A DNA stretch of 64,000 nt from Isoetes taiwanensis (GCA_021234155.1 JAJEKV010000207.1:868001-932000), one strand, 5' to 3'; positions 12,468-23,640 are shown, counted from the stretch's first letter. Numbers and translations are program-made. The notes: generated by a model not told the origin, from the sequence alone.

Positions 12468-12468
<1 letters not shown>
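11641..12468 (-). mobile_element. LINE 3' end, ORF2 C-terminus with zinc knuckle, (ATTCT)n tail
   Basis: On the minus strand, 12470 to 12230 encodes GWFKDVANWTREMGLN..., then after a frameshift near 12260 the frame 12290-11838 encodes the Cys/His motif RICRICDSGRVEDENH...CPIYGDIR. Such CxxC...H...C modules close the ORF2 of several LINE clades (reverse transcriptase proteins). The 3' UTR ends in a (ATTCT)n microsatellite at 11641-11665 rather than poly(A), which is known for some non-L1 LINEs. Only the C-terminal part is present, so the copy is 5'-truncated and frameshifted. Confidence 0.7.
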
Positions 12469-12522
<54 letters not shown>

Positions 12523-12523
12523 T
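12469..12523. repeat. (ATT)n microsatellite
   Basis: About 18 ATT/TTA repeats, uninterrupted. On the minus strand they would read as poly-Asn, which explains a spurious long frame linking two unrelated segments. Confidence 0.95.
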
Positions 12524-12689
12524 TGTGTGTTAAAAAGGGCATCAAAATGTCGATGCAATAATACATATATTTGAGTGGCCAAAGGCCGTACTCTATAATG
12601 CCTCTTATGAATATCTAGGAGATAGGCCCCGCATCTTAATCTATCAGTGTAGGAGGGGACGGTGATGGCCGATGGCATAGCAGGGTAAC

Positions 12690-13677
12690 CCCTGGATCAA
12701 CTGTGGTGGCTGCAAGGGAACCAACCTCTGGTATATAGGCAGTAGCCAAAGGGGCTGCCGTAAGAAGCTTCATGCTCATCCATGGTGCTATGTCTTGCCC
12801 AAGGCGTAAGGGCGAAGTCTCGGCGCACTAGCACATAAGTAAAAGTGCGATATGGGAGCGTCTTGTGACCCGCCAGGGTGGACAAGGCACGAAGGCTCCA
12901 CCACGAGGCTTCAGCTTCTAGGGCCAGGTCTCGTGCTACAAAAAGGACTTGCCCTTGCCGAAAAGCTGATAGGAAGAAGCGTATGAGGTGATTCCCCAAT
13001 GATTTGCCCTGCGGTGTGATCGAAGTAGCCACTTCCTTATCGAGGTCCATGGTGACCTCTTCCTCCTTGAGCTCCTGCTTCTTCATCTGACTCGAAAGGG
13101 ATGTCGACCATATTAATGTTTGGGACATGAGGTCCCATGGCCGTAAAGGCTTCATGAGGAGGCTGAGATGGAGGATCTTGGAGTACAAGATCTCTAAGCC
13201 GAAGGAGAGTATCGGCCGGCTCAACAGTTTCTTGATGAAACTGGAGCAGCTGCTGTACCTCTGGAGGAAGCTCTACTGGTGTAAAATCAATAAAATCATC
13301 CATGCAATACTCGGCCAGTTCATAGAGCACCCGTGCTTTATCTCGGCCCTTCAAACCGGCCACCACATGGTATGTCCAGAGAATATCCTCCAATAGGAGG
13401 AACTCCTGACCTTGGTGATAGATAATCAGAAGGGCATCCAATCCGGTCAACCGTGCTCTCTGATCACGGTGTGGCGGCATCAGACAAAGTCATCCATCTT
13501 TATATACTCGTCGTCTTCTTCATCTGAAGACTCAGGGACCTTGCCCTTCTCTACCTGCAGGGTGTCATCCTCCACATACTGGTCCATAAGAATAGCTAGA
13601 AAAGGCCACTTCAAGGTATCAAGTCTTATTGGGTCTTCAGAGGCACCTCCTATGGTGGCAAGGAGCTTCTTTGTCAA
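12690..13677 (-). pseudogene. unrecognised decayed gene (minus strand)
   Basis: Three minus-strand frames follow in order with short interruptions: 13677-13480 (acidic C-terminal patch ESSDEEDDEY), 13480-13037 (RDKARVLYELAEYCMDDF, then PPEVQQLLQFHQE, ending in a D/E/G-rich stretch) and 13104-12697 (SAFRQGQVLFVARDLALEAE). Their hydropathy and composition look like real protein interrupted by frameshifts. I recognise no family. A retrotransposon gag or a captured host gene is possible. It lies between two LINE fragments, which truncate it. Confidence 0.45.
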
Positions 13678-15088
13678 TGGCAGGCAGGATACAGGTGGTT
13701 AAGTCTGTGCTCTGTAGTACTCATATTTATGCGGTCTCCGCGCTTCTTGCGCCCGCTAGTAAGTTCAAGGAGATGTCTGCACTTGTGCGTAATTTCATAT
13801 GGGGCGGTAATGAGTTGGGGGCGGTAGTTAAAGTTGCATGGAGCAAGTGTGTTCGTCCTAAGAACCATGGCGGCTTGGGGATGCTTGATCTAGCTCTGCA
13901 TGGCAAGCTGCTGGCCTCTAAGCTTATTTGGCAAGTTATTTGCAATGAGCATCAGTCTTCAGGCACACGTCTTATTGCTCAGTCTCTGCAGCACTCACGA
14001 GCTCTTGGTAAACTAGGTATTGAACCCCCTTTGCCTTGGGCTTTATTGTATCCCCTTGCTCCCACTCCTCATGCCTCTCCATTATTAAAGGGATTGCTTA
14101 AAGCTTGGGATGTAGTTAGGCCTCTCATATCCCTTCATCCTGCCAATTGGTCCCAGACCTCTTCTCCTTTCTTGTGGGTTCCCATGCCTCATCTCCCCAT
14201 CGCTGGTACTATGCATCCTGCTACCCAGCGTAGATGGAGGGCTGCTGGAGTCATTTCTTTGGAGGCATGGTATGAGAATGGTCGTCTCCTTTCATGGGAT
14301 GGTTTCAGTCATAAGTTTGGCATGCGTGGGTGCGACTTCTCTGTCTAGGAAGCGATTGCAGATAACATTCCTCTGGTTCCCAATTTTGCTACGGAGAAGG
14401 TTTGGTGCTTACCCCCTGCAGTTTGTTTCGGCAAAAGCTTTGTCAAGAGTAGCTATGCATATCGGCGACTTCGGGCCCCCCTGACCTTCTTCCCACTGGC
14501 GGATTAGGGTGGAAGAGGATCAATATGTGAAGGTTTGGAGCTCCATTTGGTGTAAGAGTATCCCTCTCAAGCAATCGGGTTCTTCTCTGGCGGTTAGCGA
14601 TCGGCGCACTTAGGGCCGAATACTAAAGTTCACTCATTCAAACCGACAATAAGCCCACTCTGCCGGGTTTGTAAGCGTGCCGGAAACCATTGAGCATTGC
14701 TTCTACCTTTGTCTTGACATTCAATGTATTTGGGCATGGACACGGTCATGTTTTCGGCATCATTTAGCGACCAACAAGTATTGTTGGGTCTTCTTCCAAC
14801 TAATTGGCCTCATGTTAAGAAGCTCGCCTTCAACATTTGTAGAGCTATCATTTGTTGGGTAATCTGGAAGAGAAGGAACCAGGTCATCTTTCATGGGAAG
14901 TTCTCTACTGCTCAGTCTTTGCTCCAAGAAGTCAAGTCGAGGTTATATAATCAATTTCAAGTCTCTAACTTACCAGATGAGGAGAAGGATAGGATTTGGG
15001 GGGATTATTTCCACCTTATCTAACCCTTCCCTGTGTATTCTCTTCTTTACATAATATAAATTCTTGACGTCCCTCAAAAAAAAAAAAA
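13656..15088 (+). mobile_element. 5'-truncated L1-type LINE, ORF2 C-terminus
   Basis: Frame 13656-14348 encodes SLSMAGRIQVVKSVL and, further on, RNFIWGG and the CxxPKxxGGLGxLD motif (CVRPKNHGGLGMLDL), the conserved end of the plant L1 reverse transcriptase. After frameshifts, 14677-15023 covers a zf-RVT-like stretch (PETIEHCFYLC) and a C-terminal WVIWKRRNQVIFHGK-type motif, ending at a TAA. An A-run at 15075-15088 is the poly(A) tail. The internal stops, frameshifts and missing 5' part make this a dead copy. The left junction overlaps the end of the unknown minus-strand gene. Confidence 0.85.
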
Positions 15089-16840
15089 TGTGTAACAACA
15101 AAGCCTGGCTGTTGTATTCTGCAGAAGAATTTATGGATCCGAACATGCATTTATCCTTTCGAGTGTCCAGCTCAATAGATTTGTATACAATTTGGCTATT
15201 TTGTCTTCGTGACTACCTGATTCTTTATCTAGTTAAATTATGTTATCCTTACTACATCAGGAAGTAGCAAGGTACCAATTCACTAAAGTCCCAGAAGAAT
15301 TCTTGTCACAACAAGCTAAAAACCACTTTTCAGAAATCACAAATGTGCTTAGGAAATAAAGGAGTAGAATATGTAGCATTATAACAGGGGGTTTTTTTTG
15401 TGATTTTATACGCTTTTTGGCATGGTTTTCATATGATTTCACTGGCGTATTCACGTGGATGTACTAAATGGTATTTCTAGAGTGCACACATTTGCTAGCC
15501 ATTGATTTTAAAGAAGAGCGAAAATCGTGTGGTTGTGGGGCTTTTATTGTTTGCATGTTTTTTTTGTTTAGGTTTTAAATGTTAGGTTAATATTAGGGTT
15601 CCTGATATTAGGGTTTGCGGTTATGGCAGTGCATCGATGGGTCTGATGGGTCGATGATTGGCAATAACAACTTTGAGGCTGTTGGGTCGTTGGGATTCAT
15701 CCAAATCTGCCCAGGTTACAGAGCTGGGCCAGACATCTCGGGCCTGGAAGAATTTGTCAGCAGCTGCATTTCCAATTATTCCTTGTTTTTGGCTGGCTTC
15801 AGAGCTTCGGCAAAGGCGGTTTTCATTTTTTTTTTTTCCATGGAAGGCACCCCCTCGCGAAATTCCTTAGGCTCCCCTCGAACCAATTTAACAAGGCCGA
15901 CTGCACAGAATCGGCTCCTACAAGCAATTCAGGTATTCCACTGGGCCTTCAACTTAGGTTTCCAATTCCTATGCGCTACAATATGCTTTTGTGTTCAGGT
16001 GACAAAAGGCAACCGAAGCAGATTTATTATGCTACATGTTTATATTGCTTTTTTTCCACGATTATGGTTCCAGGGTTTCGGATTCGGCATCTGTTTAATG
16101 GCAACAGGCAACATCAAAGCAGACGAAGATACTTCAGTATTTAGTCAAACAAAGATCTGTGTGCTGCAACTAAAGCAGTATTGATTGCCATTTGTAGATA
16201 ATACTCCACTAGCAGCATCCGGTAGTGCCGATAGTACCTATCTCTTTTTATATCCTGCAGATCTCTTTACTCCGAGAAAATATTACGCCCCAAAAGCGAG
16301 AGATTCAATGTGAAATGTTTGTCATACCTTCTTTTAATATTCTATGCTATCCTAGATGCCTTGGGAAGCTACAAACTCGAATTCAAGTTACGCATTTCTC
16401 CAAGTTTCTTTACCTCTTTGCACTGATCCTGATCAATTTTCTACAAAACTCTTTCCTTTACAACAAGTTCAAGTCCATACCTAGACTTGAGAGAATATAT
16501 AAGAAATGGACTTGTTGATAAATCCCTGCATCTTTTCCTTGTCTGTGAAAATATGTCCTTGTCTTTGTCACATATCTGTGGCCTGCCTTCTAAAGTTGAG
16601 ATATGAAGGTTTTAATGTTTGATTTTTTGCATTTCTTCATGTCTCTATGAGAAGCAAATATATTGGCGATGCTGGAGAGGTGCAGACATGCTGACGATGC
16701 TAGAGATGCTCATGCTATTAACTTCCTGCTCATCATCTGGCACCTATGCCATGTCCTCTTGATTGTGATATGAACCCTTTGCAGTACAAATTATGGACAA
16801 ATATGCTTTGGCATTCCAATATTCCAAACATATTGTTACT
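15089..16840. other. unassigned region
   Basis: A 189-codon plus frame at 15615-16184 and a 97-codon frame at 16225-16518 have no recognisable domain and are rich in Phe, Ser and Ile from AT-rich DNA. Without splice evidence or homology I do not call them genes. Short partial telomere-like words near 15590 (ttagggtt) are isolated. Confidence 0.35.
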
Positions 16841-16987
16841 ATGTATATTCACTTGTCGCTTCAAACCCGATACATTTGTTTGGCAAATATGTATATTCAC
16901 ATCGTGGCTTCAAACCGATACATTTGTTTGGCAAAGATAAGAATGCATATTTCTTTCTCAGTAACGACATCACTAACGACATCACTA
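16841..16987. repeat. two small tandem duplications
   Basis: A ~48-bp unit (tatgtatattcac, then gcttcaaaccgatacatttg and tttggcaaa) is repeated twice at 16841-16936. Shortly after, the 13-bp word taacgacatcact is repeated twice at 16962-16987. Confidence 0.75.
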
Positions 16988-17117
16988 AAGTTGCCTTTGT
17001 TTCTAGTTGCTTCTCATCTCAAAGATATTTTTTCTTGTCTACTTTCTAGCTAATAGTTACACATATTTTATCATAATATGATATATTGTCCTGTTTCTTG
17101 GCCTACATATTGCTTTT

Positions 17118-17265
17118 GTTAGGGTCCAAAGGGCCCAATTTTTTTCTAATGTAACAACTAGCATGTAACAACCATTAATACTAATTTACATAAACCATTA
17201 TACCCAATACTTCTAAACAAAAATCCCCCTTATAATATCATTTTGTTTTTGTATAATGTAATGAT
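17118..17265. mobile_element. fragment of a GGGCCC-tipped MITE family
   Basis: It starts GTTAGGGTCCAAAGGGCCCA and continues ttttttctaatgtaacaac. This mirrors, in reverse complement, the outer right end of the element at 44078-44565 (gggcccttcgggccctaac). Similarity continues to aaaaatccccctta. It is therefore a one-ended fragment of the same family lying beside a second copy. Confidence 0.55.
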
Positions 17266-17271
17266 TTGTGT

Positions 17272-17720
17272 TTGTTTTTGGCCCCGAAGGGGCAAAAAAT
17301 TTTTTAACCTATAACACAAACCATTACATTACACGTCTTAAAATTAAATTCCCCCTTAAACCCCCTTTCGTTTGGGTGCATATTCACACGGGGGGTGACT
17401 CCGGGCAACGAGAGCTGTTGGATAGGCATATTCACCCCTTATTCCTTAATCTACACCGTACACAAAGTTCCTCATTTGTGGGGTATGGATGTATAGAATT
17501 TGTTATACTGTATAACAAGATTTGTAGAATACTATAAGATTTCAGGCAATATACTATATGGTGTTGATTTTGTACGTGTAAAACATAATTACAGGGGCTC
17601 TCGCTGCCCTACGTCACCCCCCGTGTGAATATGCACCCAAACGAAAGGGGGTTTAAGGGGGAATTTAATTTTAAGACGTGTAATGTAATGGTTTGTGTTA
17701 ATGGTTTGTGTAATGTAATG
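17272..17720. mobile_element. MITE/foldback element, copy 1, long terminal inverted repeats
   Basis: The left arm (acacaaaccattacattacac, then ...gtttgggtgcatattcacacgg and ggggtgac) is repeated in inverted order on the right (gtcaccccccgtgtgaatat, then ...gtgtaatgtaatggtttgtgt). Arms are about 90 bp, separated by ~210 bp of unique sequence. The left tip carries a GCCCCGAAGGGGC hairpin. No coding frame is present. The copy at 44078-44565 shares both arms and core. The right edge has a short duplication of aatggtttgtgtaatgt. Confidence 0.8.
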
Positions 17721-18486
17721 GTTTGTGTAATGAAGAAATAAATTAATGAAGAAAATTCTTAAGAATGAAAGAAGGCTAGGAATGAATAGAAGGATAAAAT
17801 CTTAAGAATGAGAACTGGAAAAGAATGCTTATCTGGAAATGGCTCGTGTGTCAGCACTAACTCTGTTTTCCTTGGGTCTCTGTTTTCCTATCTCTGTTCC
17901 CTGGCTTGGTCTGCAGGGAGCCCGCTAAATAATAATAAACCCAAAAAAATTGCTTCAACCACATAGCCAAGCTCCCTTCTAATCAATTTCCTCTGCAAAG
18001 CAATTGGACCTAACTCCTTCTTTTAATGGAGTCACAAGGTTCGGCAGAGGAACGCCTACTCTTAACCAAGAAATGAATGAATCTAACACTACTGCACATA
18101 TCGCCATCTCTAGTTCTACGATTGCAATTTGATTGCAATATGGCAGACCAAAGCAGCATATCCACCCTGCACAAATGGGTCTGGGCAGAGCGGCTCCCAT
18201 AGATATACATCTCGGAAAAGCAGGATGGAGAAGAATCAATTGATGGTCTGCAACAAAACCAAAATAATGTCTTGTGACAGAAATAGGACACTGCTCCAAA
18301 CAAAACGACTGGTATGCACTTCTGGTTGGGAAATCCGCAAACCAAAGGCCCAAGCAAAGCAGCTTAACACCCAAACAAAATAGGTTTTACAAAATGCCCA
18401 AGTATGCTCTTGAAGCTGATGCCGTTATGCACTTCTTGCTGGGAAAACCGCAAAATAAACGCCCAAATAAGAAATGGGTTCCACAA
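17721..18486. other. unassigned region, target of the LTR element to the right
   Basis: No gene was recognised. Two diverged direct copies of a ~110-bp segment (containing atgcacttctggttgggaaa and atgcacttcttgctgggaaa) lie at about 18310-18480. Sequence continuing the second copy resumes at 22407, after the inserted LTR element. Confidence 0.4.
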
Positions 18487-18692
18487 TAATAAAATATGGA
18501 ATGCTGGAATAGATTGGACTAGATTGGGAACAACCCCCAACGTAGCATATACATATCTAGTGGATGGACATGTCTATTCACCTAAAGACATGACTCTCTG
18601 CATGACTAGGACTGCCACATCAGCGTGGCCACATGGTTCTTGCCATGTCATCTATCTTGATCTATATAATCATATTTTACATATTTGTAGCA
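18487..18692 (-). repeat. 3' LTR of the non-autonomous element
   Basis: This is the left copy. It matches the right copy at 22198-22401 across its length with a few substitutions and small indels, for example cagcgtggcc against cagctggcc. The terminal CA is mutated (TTATTA instead of TTATCA on the minus strand). Confidence 0.9.
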
Positions 18693-18702
18693 CTCCCCCT
18701 TA
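18693..18702 (-). other. polypurine tract (PPT)
   Basis: On the minus strand, AAGGGGGAG directly precedes the 3' LTR. This is the expected primer for plus-strand DNA synthesis. Confidence 0.75.
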
Positions 18703-18936
18703 TCAATAGATCAAGAAGGATTAGAAAATTCTAAGTTATGAACTCTCTCTCCCCCTTAATAAAAAGAACTGAAAATTTTTGCATCTAGACTATACTATTA
18801 TGAGGATGCCTTGATCACATATAGTAGGCATTTACTCCCCCCTTGATCAAGCATCATTAACTTGATCAATACACGGGATCCTTAAGATAAGACTACTTAT
18901 GACATCTTACATACTTATGGTACTCACAATATTCCT

Positions 18937-20297
18937 TCAACCATAGTCTGGATGTCCACTTGGATGTCTCTTCACCAGCGGCAAATATTTCTTCTTCATC
19001 TTCACTTGAGGACGACCACGCCTCCTCTTCATGTGCGTAAAACTATGCCTTGTGATTGTGAAGCTTATGAAAGGCTTAATATTCTCCTTATTGTCTGCCA
19101 CGTCACTAAGAACCAACAAAACCTGATTAGGTTTTCGACCAGGTAAGAACGGCTGTGTCCCTCCATTTCCGGCCATGAAACCCTGCCTGATCTTCGGTTT
19201 ACCTTCAACTCGGACGCCTAATCTTCGTCTGGAGTCATTACAGAGGTCTTCCCGCATCTCTTCTCTTGGTTCTTGCTGTGACTTAGATTCATTTGTCCAA
19301 TCTGCTTGTTCAAGATCTAGAAATGACCCATTAGGATTTTCGGCCAGCAGATGCCCGGGTGGATGCAGCGTGGGGACAGGGTGGGGCTGTCTAGGCATGG
19401 GCAGCGGTTCACTTCTGTTCTCCAGATTTCCATCAGATGGATTAGCTTTAAACAAAAGTTCATCCAATACAGCTGCTGCTCCATTATCTTGAATTAGGGC
19501 ATGCATTATCTTAGGATCATCTCCAAATAGATCCAAGACATCTCGAATATCCTCCTTTTGTCTTTGTTTTGCCAGTGGGCTTAGTTCCATATGCTTTGCA
19601 TAATTCTCATTGCTACAATCTTCATAATAACAGAGTTCTTTATCTGCAGCAATAAAGCTGGGCTTTTCAGTCGTGAATCCATCAGGGTTATCTCCAACTG
19701 CTGCATAATGATCTGAAATGTCTTCGTCTGCTTCTTCTTCTTGGCTCTTCATAATCACTGCAAGAAGTGCATCTTTATTTGCAATGAAATTTTTACATTC
19801 GGGCAAGGGGGTTCACAGTTTTGGGCGTATAACCCATCTGCATGCACGGGAAGGGGGTTTTTTGGACCCATTTTCGTACATATACGGTCGGCAGGGGGTC
19901 CTTTTTCTGGTATTTTTTGCACTATCCTAGGTAATTTTTATTCGAAAGGGGTCAAAATTTGCTTTTAAAGATCCATATACAGGGGGGTTTTCTGCCACCC
20001 CATGCACGCAGACGGCATATCCCCCTTATACATGAATGAATCCCCCTTGCATTCGGGCATCTCCTTTGCCACTACAGCAGCCATATTCTTCAAGGAAACA
20101 GTAATTATGGGTCTTTGTATAAAGATCCCGTCACTAGCCCCTCTGAAATTTTTATGCTTCAATCCCTTTGTTGCAAATAGGGAGATATCATAATAGACTG
20201 CAGCCGCTTTTGAATCGGGGTCTATAGCCTCTTTTTGGTGTCTTCTAACAGCATGGACTCCATCATTACGACTGGCCTCAATCCCATCGTTGCCCAA
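18937..20297 (-). pseudogene. second coding part of the LTR element, unknown function, AT-hook-like motif
   Basis: Minus frames 20297-19965 and 19806-18937 make up this part. The first contains RRHQKEAIDPDSKAAAVYYD. The second is acidic near its start, then Pro-rich (PMPRQPHPVPTLHPPGHL), then basic at the end with KRRRGRPQVKMKKK, which fits an AT-hook (RGRP core). The frames are separated by a 19807-19964 stretch that partly repeats its neighbour, since MPECK-like words and gggggtttt sequences occur twice. I recognise no retroviral enzyme. It may be a captured host gene or a lineage-specific structural protein. Translation starts are not certain. Confidence 0.5.
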
Positions 20298-20318
20298 CTC
20301 ATTATTTATATCTGAAAT

Positions 20319-22131
20319 TCATCTCTCTCCTTGATCTTGCTCTGCTGTATTTATAGCAGGTGCAATAGTTTTATCTGGGTCTTCATTTATAGCAGCCTCC
20401 AAAGGCATCCCTCCTGAAAAATCAAACCTCGGTTGGATTTGGCCAGAAATGGCCTGTATACTTCTGTCATTGGCCTCTGTTTGGCCAAGAGCCATGTTTT
20501 CTGCTGCTTCAGTTATTAATCTTTCATGTCTAATTTTGGATAGACTGAATCCATGATCGGCTACATACTTCAAGATGATTAATTCATCACCAATATCATA
20601 TCCAATAGAACAAATCACAAATTCCTCACTTTGCAGGTAGCGGGAGCTTGATTTCTTATTCCCTTCCTTGCATTTCTCTCTTAAAAACATAAATGCTTCA
20701 ATGATGAGCAAACCCATACCTCCAAAGAATAGTAGCAGCATGGCTTGACAAATTCGCTCAATCTTCGCTGAAATGCTTTGGAAATATCTTTTTTTTTTTT
20801 TTTTTTTTTTGAAGGCTATTTATATTAATTAAAGTATATAAGAGTGTACAAAAAACTTTTTTCAATGGAACAGCTTATACTGGATAAAAGATTAAGATAG
20901 ATATAGTAGCAATAAAAGCAAAAAAACAGAGTTTATGATGCTTTGAGTCTTGACTCTAATGGATCGATTGGAGATTCAGATTTGTGCATTTTCTGGCTTT
21001 CCCCCTGAAGATGGAATGAAAGACACAGTAAATACACATGCAGGAACCTGCCATAGCCATGTTGTATCTGCCTTTGGTATCCTTGGCCGTGCAGATGAGT
21101 TCTCTTCTAATGTCGTAATTCTGGTCACAACAGCAACCACAGGTGCAAATTGAGTCTGCGTGTGTCGATGTGTCAACAGCTCCAAAAAATTTAATCCATT
21201 CCTGGTTGATCTCTGCTTTGTTTTTCTTCCACTCGAGCCTCCTGGTCAAAATGAAGAGGGTATCTGCAGCAGCAACCAATCATCCATTAATATTCATAAT
21301 CCAACTAATGTCATACAATACCTGCTTAATGATCCCTTCCGGTGGGATAATTTCACAATTAAAAATAAAGCTATTTCTTCCTTTCCAGATCCTCCATAGG
21401 AGTATATAAATTCTCCAATCAGACGGGTTGGTAGGCATAAAGAAGTCTTTGTGGCTCAGGGCAACCAGGTTTTGGCCAAAGATATTGGATGCGAATTCCA
21501 AAATCCATTCCGACCATAGGCAAGTTCTGAATAGGTGCACTTCGTCTTCTTTATTAGCCAAGCATCTGTCACATAAATCCGAGTTAGTCATAGATAAACG
21601 AAATCTCTTACAGTTGGTAGCAAGGCCTTTATGCCATAGTTGCCACATGAAAGCCTTGATCTTTGGGTTGATAGGGCTGTTCCACATCCCACTTTGAGTG
21701 AACTGTGATCTCCTGATGACTCATTAAGAATCTGTAAGCCAATTTGACAGTGTATCCAGTTTTACCATTGTGATTCCAAGAGTCTGGAGAGTGAGACCAT
21801 CTTCCCTGCAGGACAATATTAGTGATGGCATCATAGAGCAGCTTAGTTTGATTATCCTCTTCAGCAAGAACGGAATCTTGGAAGGGGATAATACCATTAT
21901 CATTAAAAAGGTGGCTGATAAGAGTGATCCCCTTTTGTTTCCAAAGTTTAGCTTGCTCAGGGAAGTAACAGGCCAGGCATAAATTGGGATTATCAAGGAT
22001 CAGGGCTGGATTCCAGAAGATAGACTGATCCATAGAGAGACCTTTTTCCCAATTCAGCAATAGAGAGGGCTTTGGAAATATCTCATCCTTGATTCAGCAA
22101 TTGGTGGCGGTTCTCCTACATCTTCATTCAT
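20319..22131 (-). pseudogene. first ORF of the LTR element, split by a LINE
   Basis: The first ATG after the primer binding site is at 22131 (minus) and reads MNEDVGEPPPIAESRMRYFQ. The frame then meets the LINE. On the other side of the LINE the same frame resumes at 20789 and runs to a stop at 20319, with a hydrophobic segment (MLLLFFGGMGLLIIEAFMFL, one candidate membrane helix) followed by a basic and then acidic tail. Reading through both halves without a shift shows that the ORF was intact when the LINE landed. The function is unknown. Its position just after the PBS is where gag usually lies. Confidence 0.6.
20790..22068 (-). mobile_element. nested 5'-truncated L1-type LINE with 15-bp TSD
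   Basis: The perfect direct repeat GCTTTGGAAATATCT flanks it (20775-20789 and 22069-22083). On the minus strand it ends in a long A-run (T-run at 20790-20810 on the given strand), as expected for target-primed reverse transcription. Frames 22060-21629 and 21687-21280 encode the zf-RVT end of ORF2: GYTVKLAYRFLM, then SPINPKIKAFMWQLWHKGLAT, CDRCLANKEDEVHLFRTC and YILLWRIWKGRNSFIFN. A frameshift separates the two frames. Length 1279 bp, so strongly 5'-truncated. Confidence 0.93.
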
Positions 22132-22184
22132 TTCCGCTTTCTCTAATCGCTTCTTCACAGGTCCAGGATCTTTAAGAGCACTTT

Positions 22185-22197
22185 GGCTCTGATACCA
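22185..22197 (-). other. primer binding site, tRNA-iMet
   Basis: On the minus strand, TGGTATCAGAGCC immediately follows the CA end of the 5' LTR. It is complementary to the 3' end of plant initiator tRNA-Met. Confidence 0.9.
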
Positions 22198-22401
22198 TGA
22201 TAAAATATGGAATGCTGGAATAGATTGGACTAGATTGGGAACAGCCCCCAACGTAGCATATACATATCTAGTGGATGGACATGTCTATTCACCTAAAGAC
22301 ATGACTCTCTGCATGACTAGGACTGCCACATCAGCTGGCCACATGGCTCTTGCCATGTCAGCAATCTTGATCTATATGATCATATTTACATATTTCTAAC
22401 A
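22198..22401 (-). repeat. 5' LTR of the non-autonomous element
   Basis: A 204-bp LTR with TG...CA ends intact on the minus strand (TGTTAGAAATATG to TTTTATCA). It is the less degraded of the pair. Confidence 0.92.
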
Positions 22402-22406
22402 CACAA

Positions 22407-23640
22407 AATGCCCAAAATCTGTGTGCCGACCAGAAGCCACAAAGGAAAAATGCAAGAGCCAGAAAGGGAGAAGCCGATTTGGGATGGCCCAAAAAACCAG
22501 CAAGCAACCCTAAATAGCAGATGGTGAACTGCAAGAAGCCGTTCAAATTGCAGAACCTTGGTGACTCCAAACTTGAGATGGCCAAGGCAACAAAAAGAAA
22601 ACTTGAAAGGTAGAGCAGAAGCAGCAGATCAAAAAGATGCAAAGACGAAGGGTTCCATAAAAAAAACTATCTCGACGAAAAGCAAATTAGGCCAAAAGGA
22701 AAGTGGACAAGAGGAGAACGCAGATGAGCTGATGAAGATGAAAGGAGAAGAAAAGGTAAAGGAGAGGCATCCTAACTACCAAGTGAGCCTAACCAACTAT
22801 TGGCAATAGTTTTGAGAATTACACTGCTACTCAAGCTCTGCATTGTATCATAAATATGCCATTACGCTCAGTTCACCAATGAACAAAAAAAATGAAGACT
22901 GCAATATTAAAACTGTACCATATTATTGCTTGTTGTCACCTTAGGTCAAAGCCCCAGACCCTGAAATATCAACCAAAAAAAACATTAAGCTTCAATCCAA
23001 TTGCAGACAGCATGTTACATTCAGTTAGCAGTGAAGTATTTTCACCTGCACAACCTTTTTTTACAGATGATGATGCCTCTCATTGTTGGTCGGACACATC
23101 AAAGACATTTTCTAGCTTTTAAAATTTAGCAGAAAATATTGCAGAATCTCAGAGCATGGTCTTTGCCGCATAGAATTGTTAATTGGTATTGCCCTGAAAG
23201 TACTCTTTCTTAAATCTTTCTCGCTTTAAGTTTTTACCACTTATAGCATTACAGCTTAAAGAAGTAAATCAATTCATATGATGCACATGAAACTGTTTAT
23301 GCAGTTAATAATAGCAAATATAGAGGTTTATGTGAAGCTAGTGGTCAAAAGGATAGATGATTATCAAGTATCCTAAAAGACCACCTTCCAATCTTCTTGC
23401 ATATCTTCTCTTGCAAATGACAGTAAACATTTACCACCAACAAATGAATAATAGACCCAATGTGAGCCACTGGGAAATGAGAAAAATATCCACGAAGTGC
23501 AGATGCACAAACAAAAGCCCAAGCAAATACCATGCACAAGAACCAAATATGATCAGGATGCCAAGAATGCTCTGTTTTGTCTTCAAACATTAACTAGCTG
23601 CAACAGAGATGTGGATCAAACAACCACCTTTAGAATAACC
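22407..23640. other. unassigned region
   Basis: A Lys/Glu-rich 83-codon plus frame (22558-22809) and an 81-codon minus frame (23590-23345) are the only notable frames. Neither has a domain I recognise. The left end continues the pre-insertion sequence of the LTR element. Confidence 0.35.

Larger units (their letters stand above)
18487..22401 (-). mobile_element. complete non-autonomous LTR retrotransposon
   Basis: Two ~205-bp LTRs (18487-18692 and 22198-22401) are nearly identical and flanked by a perfect 5-bp target duplication CACAA (18482-18486 and 22402-22406). On the minus strand the 5' LTR begins TGTTAGAAATATG and ends TTTTATCA, followed at once by the primer binding site TGGTATCAGAGCC (22197-22185), complementary to initiator tRNA-Met. 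A purine tract AAGGGGGAG precedes the 3' LTR. The interior encodes a continuous unusual ORF set but no protease, reverse transcriptase or integrase, so the element must rely on an autonomous partner. A LINE is nested at 20790-22068. Confidence 0.92.

Noticed and set aside
12169-12678. 169-codon minus frame with a poly-Asn run
   Set aside because: An (ATT)n microsatellite joins the LINE C-terminal piece to unrelated sequence. It is not one protein.
15590-15620. Interstitial telomere repeat
   Set aside because: Only two imperfect ttagggtt words are present, with no TTTAGGG array.
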